DNA of 38,405 nt, taken from contig JANMZO010000207.1 of the NCBI GenBank assembly GCA_031383405.1, positions 1 to 38,405 of the forward strand, given 5' to 3'. Origin of the DNA: JANMZO01 sp031383405 (lineage in GTDB: Bacteria > Actinomycetota > Acidimicrobiia > Acidimicrobiales > JANYDT01). Positions 6,555-14,481 of this stretch are shown piece by piece (within the stretch, counting starts at the first letter, position 1; each line of letters begins with the position of its first letter). A program made the translations under genes and the position numbers. The notes beneath the pieces are model-generated. The model saw only the letters and a program-made list of their open reading frames with translations. It was not told the DNA's origin and did not search any database.

Positions 6555-7978
6555 CAGTTCGCTCCTGCTGTTGGGGTGTCGCCCGATGCCGCTACCGGTC
6601 GAGCCTTCCAGAAGTAGTTGTGAATACCGTCGCTCGAGGCGAGGCGACGGAAGGTCATCTCGACCCGTCCGCCGATCTTCACGTCTTCGGGTCGCACATC
6701 GGTGAGTTCGATCGGGAAGCGTCCACCGCCGTCGAAGTCGACGATTCCGAATGCAATGGGCGGACTCGGCGAGTACGCCAGTCGGTCGATCGTGAATGTG
6801 GCGATGGTGCCGAGGACATCGGCCATGGGAACGGGTTCGAGACCTCCGGAGCCACCGGATTCGGACATGCGACTGGGCGGGAGTGAGATCTCGCCGTTGG
6901 CGGTGTCACGGTTCGCGACGAACCCAAACTTCCATGCTTCGTTGCGGTCAGCGGCGGATGACGACGCGCGGGCCGGTTCCGGGCGTCGAGGTGGCTCGAC
7001 GGTGATGCCACCGCGCCATGACAGGAACTTGCCGTAGGGGAGATCGTGTCCGGATGAAGCTTGTGCGGCGACGGTGCGTTCATTTTTCCACGACGCGACA
7101 ACTTCGGTGGCTCGGAACAGAAACACATCAGCGCCGTCGGACAGCACGATCAACGCAATCACGTCGCCCGGCGTCGCCTGCTCCAAAGCATCGACGAGCA
7201 GCATGATCGGCTGAGCGGCCCCGGAATTGCCGATGGCCTCAGCCCGGTCGGGCAGGGTTGCTTGGAGCTTGAGGCGCCCGGCGAGCGCCTTCGTCGCCCG
7301 GCCGTGGAGTCCGGAAATGGCAACGGTTGTCACGTCGCCGGTCGCGAGCCCGGTCGCGGCCAGGGCTTCGGCCCACGCCCGCTGGCCGCATTCGAGGTAC
7401 TTCACCTCGCCGAACCGCTCCTCCCACAGCTTCGACCGCGCGTCACCCGGTGAGCGCCACCGGTCGACGAATTCATCTGTGCACGTAGCACTTGCGAGGT
7501 GTTCGGCGAGGAGTGTGCCGTCGGTGTCTGAGCCAATCAGAACAGCGGCTGCGCCATCGCCGCCCGAGGCCTCGTCACCACTTGTCGGGAGTCCGCCGCG
7601 GGCGTCGGAACCGACGACCAGTGTTGCTGCGGTGCTTTTGAGCGCGAGCCGAAGCCCTCCTGATGTCGATCGTACGGATCCGTTCATGTCGATCGCCGCA
7701 ACTGATGTCGGTAGCCGCAGCGCCGCGTGAATGGTTGTCGCGTTCGTGCGGTCGGCGTAGGCCGGGGTCACCGTGGCGAACAACACGGAGTCGGGAACGG
7801 TGACCGACGCGCGAAGGCAGCGGCGGGCCGCTTCGAAGCCCATCGTGGTCGTGTCTTCGTCGAAGCTGGCCACCGCCCGCTTTCCCTTCCCGCCGCCCGT
7901 TCCGAGGAATGCGGTGATCTGGGACCTGTCGAGTCGGTAGTGCGGGAGATAGCCGCTTCCGGAGAGAATGCCACGCAT
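6554..7978 (-). CDS. HMG-CoA-synthase-like domain fused to a DUF35 OB-fold domain
   Basis: 474 residues in two parts: a thiolase-fold, HMG-CoA synthase/KAS III-like domain (about 1-320) and a C-terminal DUF35 zinc-ribbon/OB-fold region (about 345-460) ending 'FPIELTDVRPEDVKIGGRVEMTF', the typical OB strand pattern with few of the ribbon cysteines. The first domain starts 'GILSGSGYLPHYRLDRSQI'. At the point where active synthases carry the nucleophilic cysteine the protein reads 'DMNGSVRSTSGGLRLAL', with no Cys, so classical condensation is unlikely. In archaea, thiolase, HMG-CoA synthase and DUF35 form one complex that channels intermediates; here two of the three parts are fused and the thiolase is coupled downstream. 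A TAGGCT -10 box lies seven bases before the ATG, and operator site 1 is 32 bases upstream of the start. Confidence 0.75.
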   Translation of the reverse strand: MRGILSGSGYLPHYRLDRSQITAFLGTGGGKGKRAVASFDEDTTTMGFEAARRCLRASVTVPDSVLFATVTPAYADRTNATTIHAALRLPTSVAAIDMNGSVRSTSGGLRLALKSTAATLVVGSDARGGLPTSGDEASGGDGAAAVLIGSDTDGTLLAEHLASATCTDEFVDRWRSPGDARSKLWEERFGEVKYLECGQRAWAEALAATGLATGDVTTVAISGLHGRATKALAGRLKLQATLPDRAEAIGNSGAAQPIMLLVDALEQATPGDVIALIVLSDGADVFLFRATEVVASWKNERTVAAQASSGHDLPYGKFLSWRGGITVEPPRRPEPARASSSAADRNEAWKFGFVANRDTANGEISLPPSRMSESGGSGGLEPVPMADVLGTIATFTIDRLAYSPSPPIAFGIVDFDGGGRFPIELTDVRPEDVKIGGRVEMTFRRLASSDGIHNYFWKARPVAASGDTPTAGAN

Positions 7979-7985
7979 CCTGGTC

Positions 7986-7991
7986 AGCCTA
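7986..7991 (-). promoter_or_regulatory. -10 box TAGGCT of the thiolase operon (leaderless)
   Basis: On the minus strand TAGGCT is followed by seven bases and the ATG at 7978. No good Shine-Dalgarno sequence is present. Operator site 1 would lie just upstream, around -32 to -44 relative to the start. Confidence 0.45.
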
Positions 7992-8009
7992 TCCGGACAC
8001 CCCCGAATC

Positions 8010-8022
8010 TGACGAAACGTCA
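8010..8022. promoter_or_regulatory. operator site 1, TGACGAAACGTCA
   Basis: A perfect TGACG-N3-CGTCA inverted repeat in the divergent promoter region of the HMGCS/DUF35-thiolase operon and the TetR gene. The flank is AATC before and AAAC after, matching the flanks of sites 4 and 5. Its place beside a TetR gene suggests autoregulation. Confidence 0.7.
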
Positions 8023-8134
8023 AAACCTGGAAGCGGGCTCGTGTTGGCCCGGTCTCGCGGTCTATGCGCCGGCCTCGCCAGCGCATAGTGGCATCAGGCA
8101 AAAAAATGCTCCGTCGTTCTATAGTTGGCCAAGC

Positions 8135-8779
8135 ATGAAACGCTCAAAAGCAGCTCCGCTTTCAGTAGGTAAACGCCCGCTCGGGCCACGAGCGGTCATC
8201 ACCAGGGACAAGTTGCTCCAGGCAACGGCAGCCATGCTCGAAACCGGTGGACTCCTCGAATTCAAAGTCGTCGATGTCGCACGGGCTGTCGGCACGTCGC
8301 CCGCGACGTTTTACCAGTACTTCGCCTCGGTCGAAGATGCAATCCTCGAACTCAGCGCCATAATTGCCGATGATCTGACCGCGCTCCTCGATGTGATCAA
8401 CAAACCGTGGAGGGGCTCGAAATCCCTCGACAACGCCCGGCAGTTTGTCGACGAATACTTCCGGCACTATGACGAGCACGGGGCGATTCTGCGGGTTCGC
8501 AACCTCTCGGCGCAGGAGGGCGACATCCGGTTCCGGAAGGTCCGCAACGACGCGATGCTTCCGTTCACGAAAGCTTTGGCTGCGAAGATCGAAGAATCCC
8601 AGGAGGCCGGGCGGGTTGTTCCCGAGATCAACGCATTCGCGGGTGGCGGGGGGCTCATGGCCATGATGGAAAGACTGGCCGCATTCCGTTACGAGTTCGA
8701 AGCCCGCGGCGTCGATCGGGCTTCACTGGTGGAAACGACGGCCCGGATGGTCCACCAGACCGTTACCGGCCGCCGCTGA
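8135..8779 (+). CDS. TetR-family repressor, candidate regulator of the steroid-ring genes
   Basis: 214 residues. An N-terminal tail rich in Lys/Arg is followed by a TetR helix-turn-helix (residues ~23-68) with 'VVDVARAVGTSPATFYQYF' as turn and recognition helix. The C-terminal ligand domain ends with 'MMERLAAFRYEFEARGVDRA', recalling the EthR-like branch of the family. The start is the ATG at 8135, nine bases after a TATAGT box. The gene is divergent from the thiolase operon, with the TGACG-N3-CGTCA repeat between them, and sits one gene before the SDR-FadE30-IpdF unit that carries the next copy. I infer that it binds this repeat and responds to a CoA thioester of steroid breakdown; it is not closely similar to KstR or KstR2 by eye. 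The chance that another regulator binds the sites remains. Confidence 0.85.
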   Translation: MKRSKAAPLSVGKRPLGPRAVITRDKLLQATAAMLETGGLLEFKVVDVARAVGTSPATFYQYFASVEDAILELSAIIADDLTALLDVINKPWRGSKSLDNARQFVDEYFRHYDEHGAILRVRNLSAQEGDIRFRKVRNDAMLPFTKALAAKIEESQEAGRVVPEINAFAGGGGLMAMMERLAAFRYEFEARGVDRASLVETTARMVHQTVTGRR

Positions 8780-8789
8780 GTTCAGTCGT

Positions 8790-8841
8790 CGCGTGGGCGT
8801 TTGTGTGCGGCTCTTTTGTGCGGCTTTTGTGTTCCCACGCG
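8790..8841. terminator. long hairpin after the TetR gene
   Basis: CGCGTGGG (8790-8797) pairs perfectly with CCCACGCG (8834-8841). The 36-base loop is made of a near-perfect tandem repeat, TGTGCGGCTCTTT then TGTGCGGCTTTT (8804-8828). It begins ten bases after the TetR stop codon and probably ends that transcript. Confidence 0.45.
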
Positions 8842-8902
8842 CCTGGAACCAACCACCGTCTTTCGTCACCTTGGTGTGGCGAAGGGTTCTCCCCATAGAA
8901 TG

Positions 8903-8915
8903 TGACGAGTCGTCA
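8903..8915. promoter_or_regulatory. operator site 2, TGACGAGTCGTCA
   Basis: A perfect TGACG-N3-CGTCA repeat 69 bases before the GTG of the SDR that opens the SDR-FadE30-IpdF unit, with GATT after it as at site 5. A further GACGAC follows at 8923-8928, so half-sites may extend the binding region. Confidence 0.7.
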
Positions 8916-8984
8916 GATTTCTAGACGACGCCAGGGTTTTTACATTCGTTTCATTCATGTCATACATGCAAAGGGAGTAAGTCA

Positions 8985-9896
8985 GTGGCTGGGTATCTCG
9001 CAGGGAAGACCGTTGCGATTACGGGAGCGGGCCGAGGGATCGGCCGGGCTATTGCCATTGCGTGCGCCGTCGAAGGCGCCAACGTCGTGGTGGGTGACTT
9101 CGGCGTCAGCGTAACCGGCGCCGAGCCGACCAGCGAGATTGCCGATGCTGTTGTCAGGGAGATCACCGAGGCCGGCGGAACAGCTGTCGCAGTCGCGAGC
9201 GACATATCCACGATGGAGGGCGGCAGGGCACTCGTCGATGCGGCGATCAACAACTGGGGGCGGCTCGATGCTGCTGTCTGCGTGGCCGGTATCGTGCGTG
9301 AGCGCATGCTGTTCAACATGAGCGAGGAGGAGTGGGACGACGTCGTTCGCGTCCATCTCAAGGGAACGTTCACGGTCTTCCGCTTCGCCTCGGCGGTGAT
9401 GCGGGAGCAGAAGTCGGGCACATTGATCGGTTTCACCAGCGGTGTGGGTCAGATGGGCTCGACCGGGCAGGCCAACTATGCGTCGGCCAAAGCCGGCATC
9501 ATCGGTCTCTCGCGTAGTGCAGCCCTGGGCATGATGAAATATGGCGTCACGTCGAACATCATTGCTCCGATCGCCAACACCCGGATGGCCGCGAACGTGA
9601 GCGGCGGGCTGCATGAGTCCGGCGATCCGGAAGACATCGCCCCGATGGTCGTATACCTGGCCAGCGATGCCGCCAAAGATGTCACCGGTCAGGTGTACAC
9701 CGTTGTCGGGGGTCGCATCTCGGTCTGGAGCCAGCCCAAGGAGGTCCGCTCGATGACGACCGAAGGTCGTTGGAAGCCCGAGGAAATCGCTGCCCGGTTT
9801 GGTGAGATCGGCACTGAACGACTCGAGATGCTGAACTGGATCGACGCGAACAACAAACGCCAAGCTGAAGCCGCCGCAGCACAAACGCAGGACTGA
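8985..9896 (+). CDS. short-chain dehydrogenase, probably a (3-)hydroxyacyl-CoA dehydrogenase
   Basis: 303 residues, a classical SDR with a 45-residue C-terminal extension. 'VAITGAGRGIGRAIAIACA' binds NAD(P), and an Asp in 'VVVGDFG' favours NAD(H). 'CVAG' stands for the usual NNAG, and the catalytic set is Ser in 'GFTSGVGQMG' and Tyr/Lys in 'ANYASAKAG'. The insertion after strand 2 and the overall form resemble the dehydrogenase part of MFE-2 and the steroid-related mycobacterial SDRs acting on CoA thioesters. GGGAG seven bases before the GTG fixes the start. Six bases separate it from fadE30, so it heads an operon with fadE30 and ipdF under operator site 2. The exact substrate is unknown; a step in side-chain or ring beta-oxidation is inferred from context. 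Confidence 0.85.
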   Translation: MAGYLAGKTVAITGAGRGIGRAIAIACAVEGANVVVGDFGVSVTGAEPTSEIADAVVREITEAGGTAVAVASDISTMEGGRALVDAAINNWGRLDAAVCVAGIVRERMLFNMSEEEWDDVVRVHLKGTFTVFRFASAVMREQKSGTLIGFTSGVGQMGSTGQANYASAKAGIIGLSRSAALGMMKYGVTSNIIAPIANTRMAANVSGGLHESGDPEDIAPMVVYLASDAAKDVTGQVYTVVGGRISVWSQPKEVRSMTTEGRWKPEEIAARFGEIGTERLEMLNWIDANNKRQAEAAAAQTQD

Positions 9897-9902
9897 ACCC
9901 AC

Positions 9903-11168
9903 GTGCCGGTTAGCGCGTCGACGACCGACGGTGAGATTCGCGACCGTGAAATTCGCGACCGTGAGTTTCGCGACCGTGAGTTTCGCGACGAGGTCCGCAC
10001 CTGGCTCGCCGAGCATATGGTCGGAGAGTATGCCGAGTTGCATGGAGCCGGTGGCCCCGGCCTGGAGCATGAAGGTTTCGACGTACGCGTGGCGTGGGAG
10101 AAGGAACTTGGCCGCGCTGGGTGGATCGGGCTCGGTTGGCCCAGGCACGCCGGGGGCCGTGATGCGACAATTGCGCAGCAGGTCATCTTCGCCGAGGAAT
10201 ACGCACGCGTCGAAGCCCCGGCCCGCGTCAACCACATGGGCGAGAATCTTCTGGCCCCGACGCTTATCGAATTTGGTACGGCGGAACAGCAGGCCCGGTT
10301 TCTTCCTGGAATCCTGAACGGTGATGAGCGCTGGTGCCAGGGCTATTCCGAACCCAACGCAGGTTCAGATCTGGCCAACGTGGCGGCCCGGGCCGTGCTC
10401 GACGGCGACCGGTGGATCATCAACGGCCAGAAGGTTTGGACCTCGCTGGCTCACGTTTCGCACTGGTGCTTTGTGGTCGCCCGCTCGGACCCTGGTTCGG
10501 CCCGCCACAAAGGTCTCTCGTTTCTTCTCGTCCCCATGGATCAACCCGGCGTTGAAGTTCGACCCATCGTGCAGATCACCGGCACGGGCGAGTTCAATGA
10601 GGTGTTCTTCTCCGATGCGTACACCGAACGCGAGCTGATCGTCGGTGACCCCGGTGAAGGTTGGCGCGTTGCGATGGGCCTGCTCGGATTCGAGAGGGGG
10701 GTGTCGACCCTTGCGCAACAGGTCGGCTTCTCCCGGGAGATGGATCATCTGATCGAACTGGCCCGACGATCCGGTAAATTGACCGAACCGGTCGTACGCC
10801 AGAAGTTGATGCGCTTCTACACCGAACTGCAGCTCATGCGCTGGAACGCATTGCGTACGATGTCGAATTCGGTCCCCGGACCCGAGGCATCGATATCGAA
10901 ATTGCTGTGGGGAACCTGGCACCGTGAGATGACGAACATGATGCTCGACATGCTCGGGGCCGAGGCGATGATCGGCTCAGCGGGAGCGAGCCCACATGTG
11001 GCCGGCCGCACAGGCGCGGCGGCTCACCGCGCGTATCCGCTCGGCCTCGAACAGCGGCTCGCTTTCTTCAGCCGGTCCGACACGATCTACGGCGGATCCA
11101 ATGAAGTGCAACGTAACGTGATCGGCGAACGGGCACTCGGCCTACCAAAGGAACCAACACCGCGATGA
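9903..11168 (+). CDS. fadE30: acyl-CoA dehydrogenase, FadE30-like
   Basis: 421 residues, a full acyl-CoA dehydrogenase, recognised as close to mycobacterial FadE30 (Rv3560c) from stretches such as 'WCQGYSEPNAGSDLA', 'INGQKVWTSLAHVSHWCFV', 'PIVQITGTGEFNEVFF', 'ERGVSTLAQQ' and 'DTIYGGSNEVQRNVIGERAL'. FadE30 performs FAD-dependent alpha,beta-desaturation in beta-oxidation of the propionyl side chain of HIP-CoA. The start is a GTG at 9903. The N-terminus is about 25 residues longer than usual because four in-frame 15-bp repeats (9931-9990) encode GEIRD/REFRD-type units before the canonical 'FRDEVRTWLAEH'. The last four bases overlap the ATG of ipdF (ATGA). The neighbouring ipdF is also adjacent to fadE30 in mycobacteria, which supports the assignment. 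Confidence 0.88.
   Translation: MPVSASTTDGEIRDREIRDREFRDREFRDEVRTWLAEHMVGEYAELHGAGGPGLEHEGFDVRVAWEKELGRAGWIGLGWPRHAGGRDATIAQQVIFAEEYARVEAPARVNHMGENLLAPTLIEFGTAEQQARFLPGILNGDERWCQGYSEPNAGSDLANVAARAVLDGDRWIINGQKVWTSLAHVSHWCFVVARSDPGSARHKGLSFLLVPMDQPGVEVRPIVQITGTGEFNEVFFSDAYTERELIVGDPGEGWRVAMGLLGFERGVSTLAQQVGFSREMDHLIELARRSGKLTEPVVRQKLMRFYTELQLMRWNALRTMSNSVPGPEASISKLLWGTWHREMTNMMLDMLGAEAMIGSAGASPHVAGRTGAAAHRAYPLGLEQRLAFFSRSDTIYGGSNEVQRNVIGERALGLPKEPTPR
9931..9990 (+). repeat. four 15-bp tandem repeats inside fadE30
   Basis: Units begin at 9931, 9946, 9961 and 9976, each GTGARWTTCGCGACC (the last ends in G). The length is a multiple of three, so the frame is kept and a charged five-residue unit (E-I/F-R-D-R) is repeated. 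The third and fourth units agree except for the final base, which suggests recent slippage. Confidence 0.9.
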
Positions 11169-11947
11169 CTGTCCCACCACCTCCCTACGTCGGCGGCCAC
11201 GGCCTCCTCTCCGGTAAATCCGTGCTCGTAACCGCAGCGGCCGGAACCGGAATCGGTTTCGCCACGGCGAAGCGATGCGTCGAGGAAGGCGCCTTCGTGG
11301 TCATCTCCGACAAACACGAACGCCGCCTCGCCGAATCGGCCTCGGAGCTCTCCGAGTTGGCCGGCCGCCCCGTGCCGGGGGTTCCTTGCGATGTCACGCA
11401 GCAGATCGACGTTGACCGTCTGTTCAACGAAGCCATTGCGTCGACCGGTGGGCTTGACGTTGTCGTGAACAACGCCGGGCTCGGAGGAACAGCGAACATC
11501 GTCGACATGACCGACGACCAGTGGAACATCGTGATGGATGTGACCCTCAACGGTACCTTTCGGTGCATGCGCGCTGCCATGCGGCACATGCTTCCGAGGG
11601 GGGCGGGATGCATCGTCAACAACGCGTCGGTGCTTGGATGGAGGGCCCAGGAGGGCCAGGCCCACTATGCCGCCGCCAAGGCTGCCGTTATGGCGATCAC
11701 CCGATGCGCCGCGATCGAAGCCGGCCCGCACGGAGTGCGGGTCAACGCGGTTGCCCCGAGTCTGGCTATGCACCCGTTCCTGGCCAAAGTTACGAGTGAA
11801 GAGCTACTTGTCGAACTTGCCGCCAAGGAGGCCTTCGGCCGTTACGCCGAACCGTGGGAGGTGGCCAACGTGATCGTGTTCCTTGCGTCTGACTACTCGA
11901 GTTACATGACCGGTGAAGTCGTATCGGTGTCAAGTCAGCACGCCTGA
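11165..11947 (+). CDS. ipdF: IpdF, SDR of HIP-CoA side-chain oxidation
   Basis: 260 residues, very like mycobacterial IpdF (Rv3559c). Shared stretches include 'AGHGLL'-type N-terminus (here 'GGHGLLSGKSVLVTAAAGTG'), 'VVISDKHERRLAESASELS', 'NNASVLGWRAQEGQAHYAAAK' and 'AFGRYAEPWEVANVI'. The glycine motif is the unusual 'TAAAGTGIG'; Ser of 'NNASVLGW' and Tyr/Lys of 'HYAAAK' form the active site. IpdF oxidises the hydroxyl formed during beta-oxidation of the propionyl group of 5-OH-HIP-CoA. It overlaps the stop of fadE30 by four bases. The end 'MTGEVVSVSSQHA' matches the family, so the gene is complete. Confidence 0.9.
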   Translation: MTVPPPPYVGGHGLLSGKSVLVTAAAGTGIGFATAKRCVEEGAFVVISDKHERRLAESASELSELAGRPVPGVPCDVTQQIDVDRLFNEAIASTGGLDVVVNNAGLGGTANIVDMTDDQWNIVMDVTLNGTFRCMRAAMRHMLPRGAGCIVNNASVLGWRAQEGQAHYAAAKAAVMAITRCAAIEAGPHGVRVNAVAPSLAMHPFLAKVTSEELLVELAAKEAFGRYAEPWEVANVIVFLASDYSSYMTGEVVSVSSQHA

Positions 11948-12001
11948 GCAAACGTTAACGACGTCACGGATACTTCTCACTAACGCTGAAAAATGCGTTT
12001 C

Positions 12002-12014
12002 TGATACAGTGTCA
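12002..12014. promoter_or_regulatory. operator site 3 (degenerate), TGATACAGTGTCA
   Basis: TGATA-CAG-TGTCA keeps the outer TGA/TCA of the TGACG-N3-CGTCA repeat and is preceded by TTTC and followed by AAAA, like sites 1 and 4. It lies 41 bases before the start of the amidohydrolase-FadE-FadE unit. It is the weakest of the five copies. Confidence 0.45.
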
Positions 12015-12055
12015 AAAACTCACAGGCATTACGCCACGCTCGGAGGATGCGCATC

Positions 12056-13291
12056 GTGACTAGCAACATGACTAAGTCCACGGCCCCTTATACGGCGGAT
12101 GATTTCCCGAAAATCATCAGCGTCGACGACCACGTTGTCGAACCGCCCCACCTCTTCAGTACGTGGCTGCCGGAGAAGTACAAAGCCGACGCTCCCCGGA
12201 TCGAGCGTCGTGGCCTGGCCGGTATGAAATACACGGGTGGGACGACATATGCCTTCGAATGGCAGGACGATGCTCCGAAGTCCGACTGCTGGATTTACGA
12301 AGACCTGATCCTCCCGCACAAGCGCCACGTCGCTGCTGTCGGTTTCGATCGAGACGACATGAGCCTCTCGCCGATCACCTACGACGAGATGCGGCCCGGG
12401 TGTTACGACCCCAAGGCCCGACTCGAAGACATGGATGTCAACTGGGTTGAAGCCTCGCTCTGCTTCCCGACGATGCCACGCTTTTGCGGTCAGACGTTCT
12501 CCGAAGCCAAAGACAAAGACCTCGCGCTGGCCTGTTTGCGGGCCTACAACGACTGGATGGTCGAAGAGTGGTGCGGTGATTCGGCCGGCCGCCTTGTGCC
12601 GTTGATCATTATTCCGCTGTGGGACGTGGCCCTCGCAGTTGCTGAGATCGAACGCAATGCGGCCCGAGGCGTGCGCAATGTCTGCTTTTCCGAGATCCCG
12701 GCCAAGCTCGGCCTTCCCACGCTGCATTCCGGCTACTGGGAACCGTTCTTCGCCGTGTGTGAGGCGCACGGCGTCACGGTCAACATGCACATCGGGTCGT
12801 CATCGCAGATGCCGCTCACCTCGTCTGACGCGCCGCCGGCTGTTGCAGCGACGCTGAGCTTCGGCAACGCAATGTCGTCCATGACCGACTTCTTGTTCTC
12901 CGGGGTTCTGGTGCGTCATCCGAACCTGAAGCTCGCGTACTCCGAAGGGCAGATCGGCTGGATTCCCTACATCCTCGAACGCGCCGATGACGTGTGGATG
13001 GAACACCGGGCCTGGGGTGGCGTGAAGGACCTGATCCCCGAACCACCGAGCACGTACTACTTCCGGCAGATCTACGGTTGCTTCTTCCGTGACGTGCACG
13101 GTCTTGAGTCGCTGCACCGGGTCGGGATCGACAACATCACGTTTGAGACCGACTATCCGCACACCGACTCGACGTGGCCGCACACGAAAAAGTTGGCGAT
13201 GGAAATGACCGCTCATCTCACACGAGAAGAGACCTGGAAGATCATGCGGGGCAACGCCATCAAGATGCTCGGCCTCGATCTGCCGAACTGA
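12056..13291 (+). CDS. amidohydrolase 2 family metal-dependent hydrolase
   Basis: 411 residues, TIM-barrel amidohydrolase of the Amidohydro_2 (PF04909) type. Metal-binding positions look intact: 'ISVDDHVVEPP' near the N-terminus, His in 'TVNMHIGSSS' in the middle, and Asp in 'ITFETDYPHTDSTWPH' near residue 365. Such enzymes cleave C-C or C-N bonds, often as decarboxylases or ring hydrolases. GGAGG (12042-12046) sits nine bases before the GTG at 12056, which I prefer to the ATG at 12047 that abuts it. The gene is followed 38 bases later by two FadE genes and preceded by operator site 3, so a role in the late steps of steroid-ring breakdown is inferred. Homologues are common in steroid-degrading actinobacteria, but I know no exact reaction. 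Confidence 0.82.
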   Translation: MTSNMTKSTAPYTADDFPKIISVDDHVVEPPHLFSTWLPEKYKADAPRIERRGLAGMKYTGGTTYAFEWQDDAPKSDCWIYEDLILPHKRHVAAVGFDRDDMSLSPITYDEMRPGCYDPKARLEDMDVNWVEASLCFPTMPRFCGQTFSEAKDKDLALACLRAYNDWMVEEWCGDSAGRLVPLIIIPLWDVALAVAEIERNAARGVRNVCFSEIPAKLGLPTLHSGYWEPFFAVCEAHGVTVNMHIGSSSQMPLTSSDAPPAVAATLSFGNAMSSMTDFLFSGVLVRHPNLKLAYSEGQIGWIPYILERADDVWMEHRAWGGVKDLIPEPPSTYYFRQIYGCFFRDVHGLESLHRVGIDNITFETDYPHTDSTWPHTKKLAMEMTAHLTREETWKIMRGNAIKMLGLDLPN

Positions 13292-13329
13292 TCCACGCAG
13301 CATTTCGTACGTACACATATGGACCGCAT

Positions 13330-14475
13330 ATGGACCTGACCTGGAGTGATGCCGAAGAGGAATTCCGGGCCGAAGCGCGTGAGTGGCTCACCCGGAACGT
13401 ACCCAAAGGCCTCCCCAGCGGCGATACCCACGAAGGGTTCGCGTTGCACCGCGATTGGGAGCGGTTGTTGTTTGCCAACCGTTGGGCTGTGGTGTCGTGG
13501 CCGACGGAATACGGCGGACGCGGCGCGACCCTGTGGGAATGGCTGATCTTTGAAGAGGAGTACTACCGCGCTGGGGGTCCGCAACGGGTGACACAGAACG
13601 GGATCTTCCTTCTCGCCCCCTCAATCTTCACCTTCGGAACTCCGGCCCAACAGGGCGCAATCCTGCCCCGGATGGCGGCCGCCGAAGATCTGTGGTGCCA
13701 GGGGTGGTCGGAACCCAACGCCGGTAGCGATCTCGCGGGCGTCGCCTGCCGTGGAATGCGTATGGATGGCGGGTGGGTGATCAACGGGCAGAAGACCTGG
13801 ACCACCCGTGGGGCCTTCTGCACACATATCTTCGCAATCGTCCGCACCGACCCGGCGAGCGAGCGTCACAGGGGTCTCACATACATTCTGATCCCGCTCG
13901 ACACGCCGGGTGTAACGGTCCGGGGCTTCGGACGCCTCGACGGCGATGAAGGCTTCGCCGAGGTTTTCTTCGAAGACGCGTTCGTTGCTGACGACGCGAT
14001 TACGGGCGGGGTCGTTCTCGGCGGTGAAGGCAAAGGCTGGTCGGTGGCCATGGCTACGGCCGGATCCGAACGCGGTCTGACGCTCCGGTCACCGGGTCGG
14101 TTTTCGGCCACGGCCTCCAGGCTGATCGAGTTGTATCGACAGAAGCTCCCCGAAGGCGACCCACTACTACGTACACGTATCATCCAGGCGTGGATGGAGG
14201 CCGAGGCATACCAGTTGTATACGCTATCGACAGTTACCAAGCTGGCCGATGGCGGTGAAGCGGGAGCGGAATCGTCGATCAACAAGATCTGGTGGAGCGA
14301 GCTCGACGTGAAGTTGCACGAGACCGCGCTCGATCTCTTGGGTCCTGACGCAGGCCTGGAGGGACCGTGGAACAAAGGTTGGCAGTTTTCGCTGTCAGGT
14401 CCGATCTACGCCGGAACCAACGAGATCCAGCGCAACATTGCTGCGGAGCGTTTGCTCGGCCTTCCGAGAAAGTAG
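13330..14475 (+). CDS. acyl-CoA dehydrogenase (FadE31-like, large subunit type)
   Basis: 381 residues. The start is the ATG at 13330 ('MDLTWSDAEEEFRAEAREWL'), since upstream frame overlaps the amidohydrolase. Diagnostic stretches are 'WCQGWSEPNAGSDLAG', 'INGQKTWTTRGAFC', 'RHRGLTYILIPLDTPGVTV', 'SERGLTLRSPGRF' and 'PIYAGTNEIQRNIAAERLLG'; the SERGLTLRSP-type segment recalls mycobacterial FadE31 (Rv3562). In mycobacteria FadE31, FadE32 and FadE33 belong to the HIP-degradation gene set and some FadE pairs work as heteromers. The next gene, six bases on, is a shorter FadE, so the two probably form one enzyme that desaturates a ring-derived CoA ester. The exact orthologue among FadE31-33 is uncertain. 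Confidence 0.82.
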   Translation: MDLTWSDAEEEFRAEAREWLTRNVPKGLPSGDTHEGFALHRDWERLLFANRWAVVSWPTEYGGRGATLWEWLIFEEEYYRAGGPQRVTQNGIFLLAPSIFTFGTPAQQGAILPRMAAAEDLWCQGWSEPNAGSDLAGVACRGMRMDGGWVINGQKTWTTRGAFCTHIFAIVRTDPASERHRGLTYILIPLDTPGVTVRGFGRLDGDEGFAEVFFEDAFVADDAITGGVVLGGEGKGWSVAMATAGSERGLTLRSPGRFSATASRLIELYRQKLPEGDPLLRTRIIQAWMEAEAYQLYTLSTVTKLADGGEAGAESSINKIWWSELDVKLHETALDLLGPDAGLEGPWNKGWQFSLSGPIYAGTNEIQRNIAAERLLGLPRK

Positions 14476-14481
14476 GCGCGC

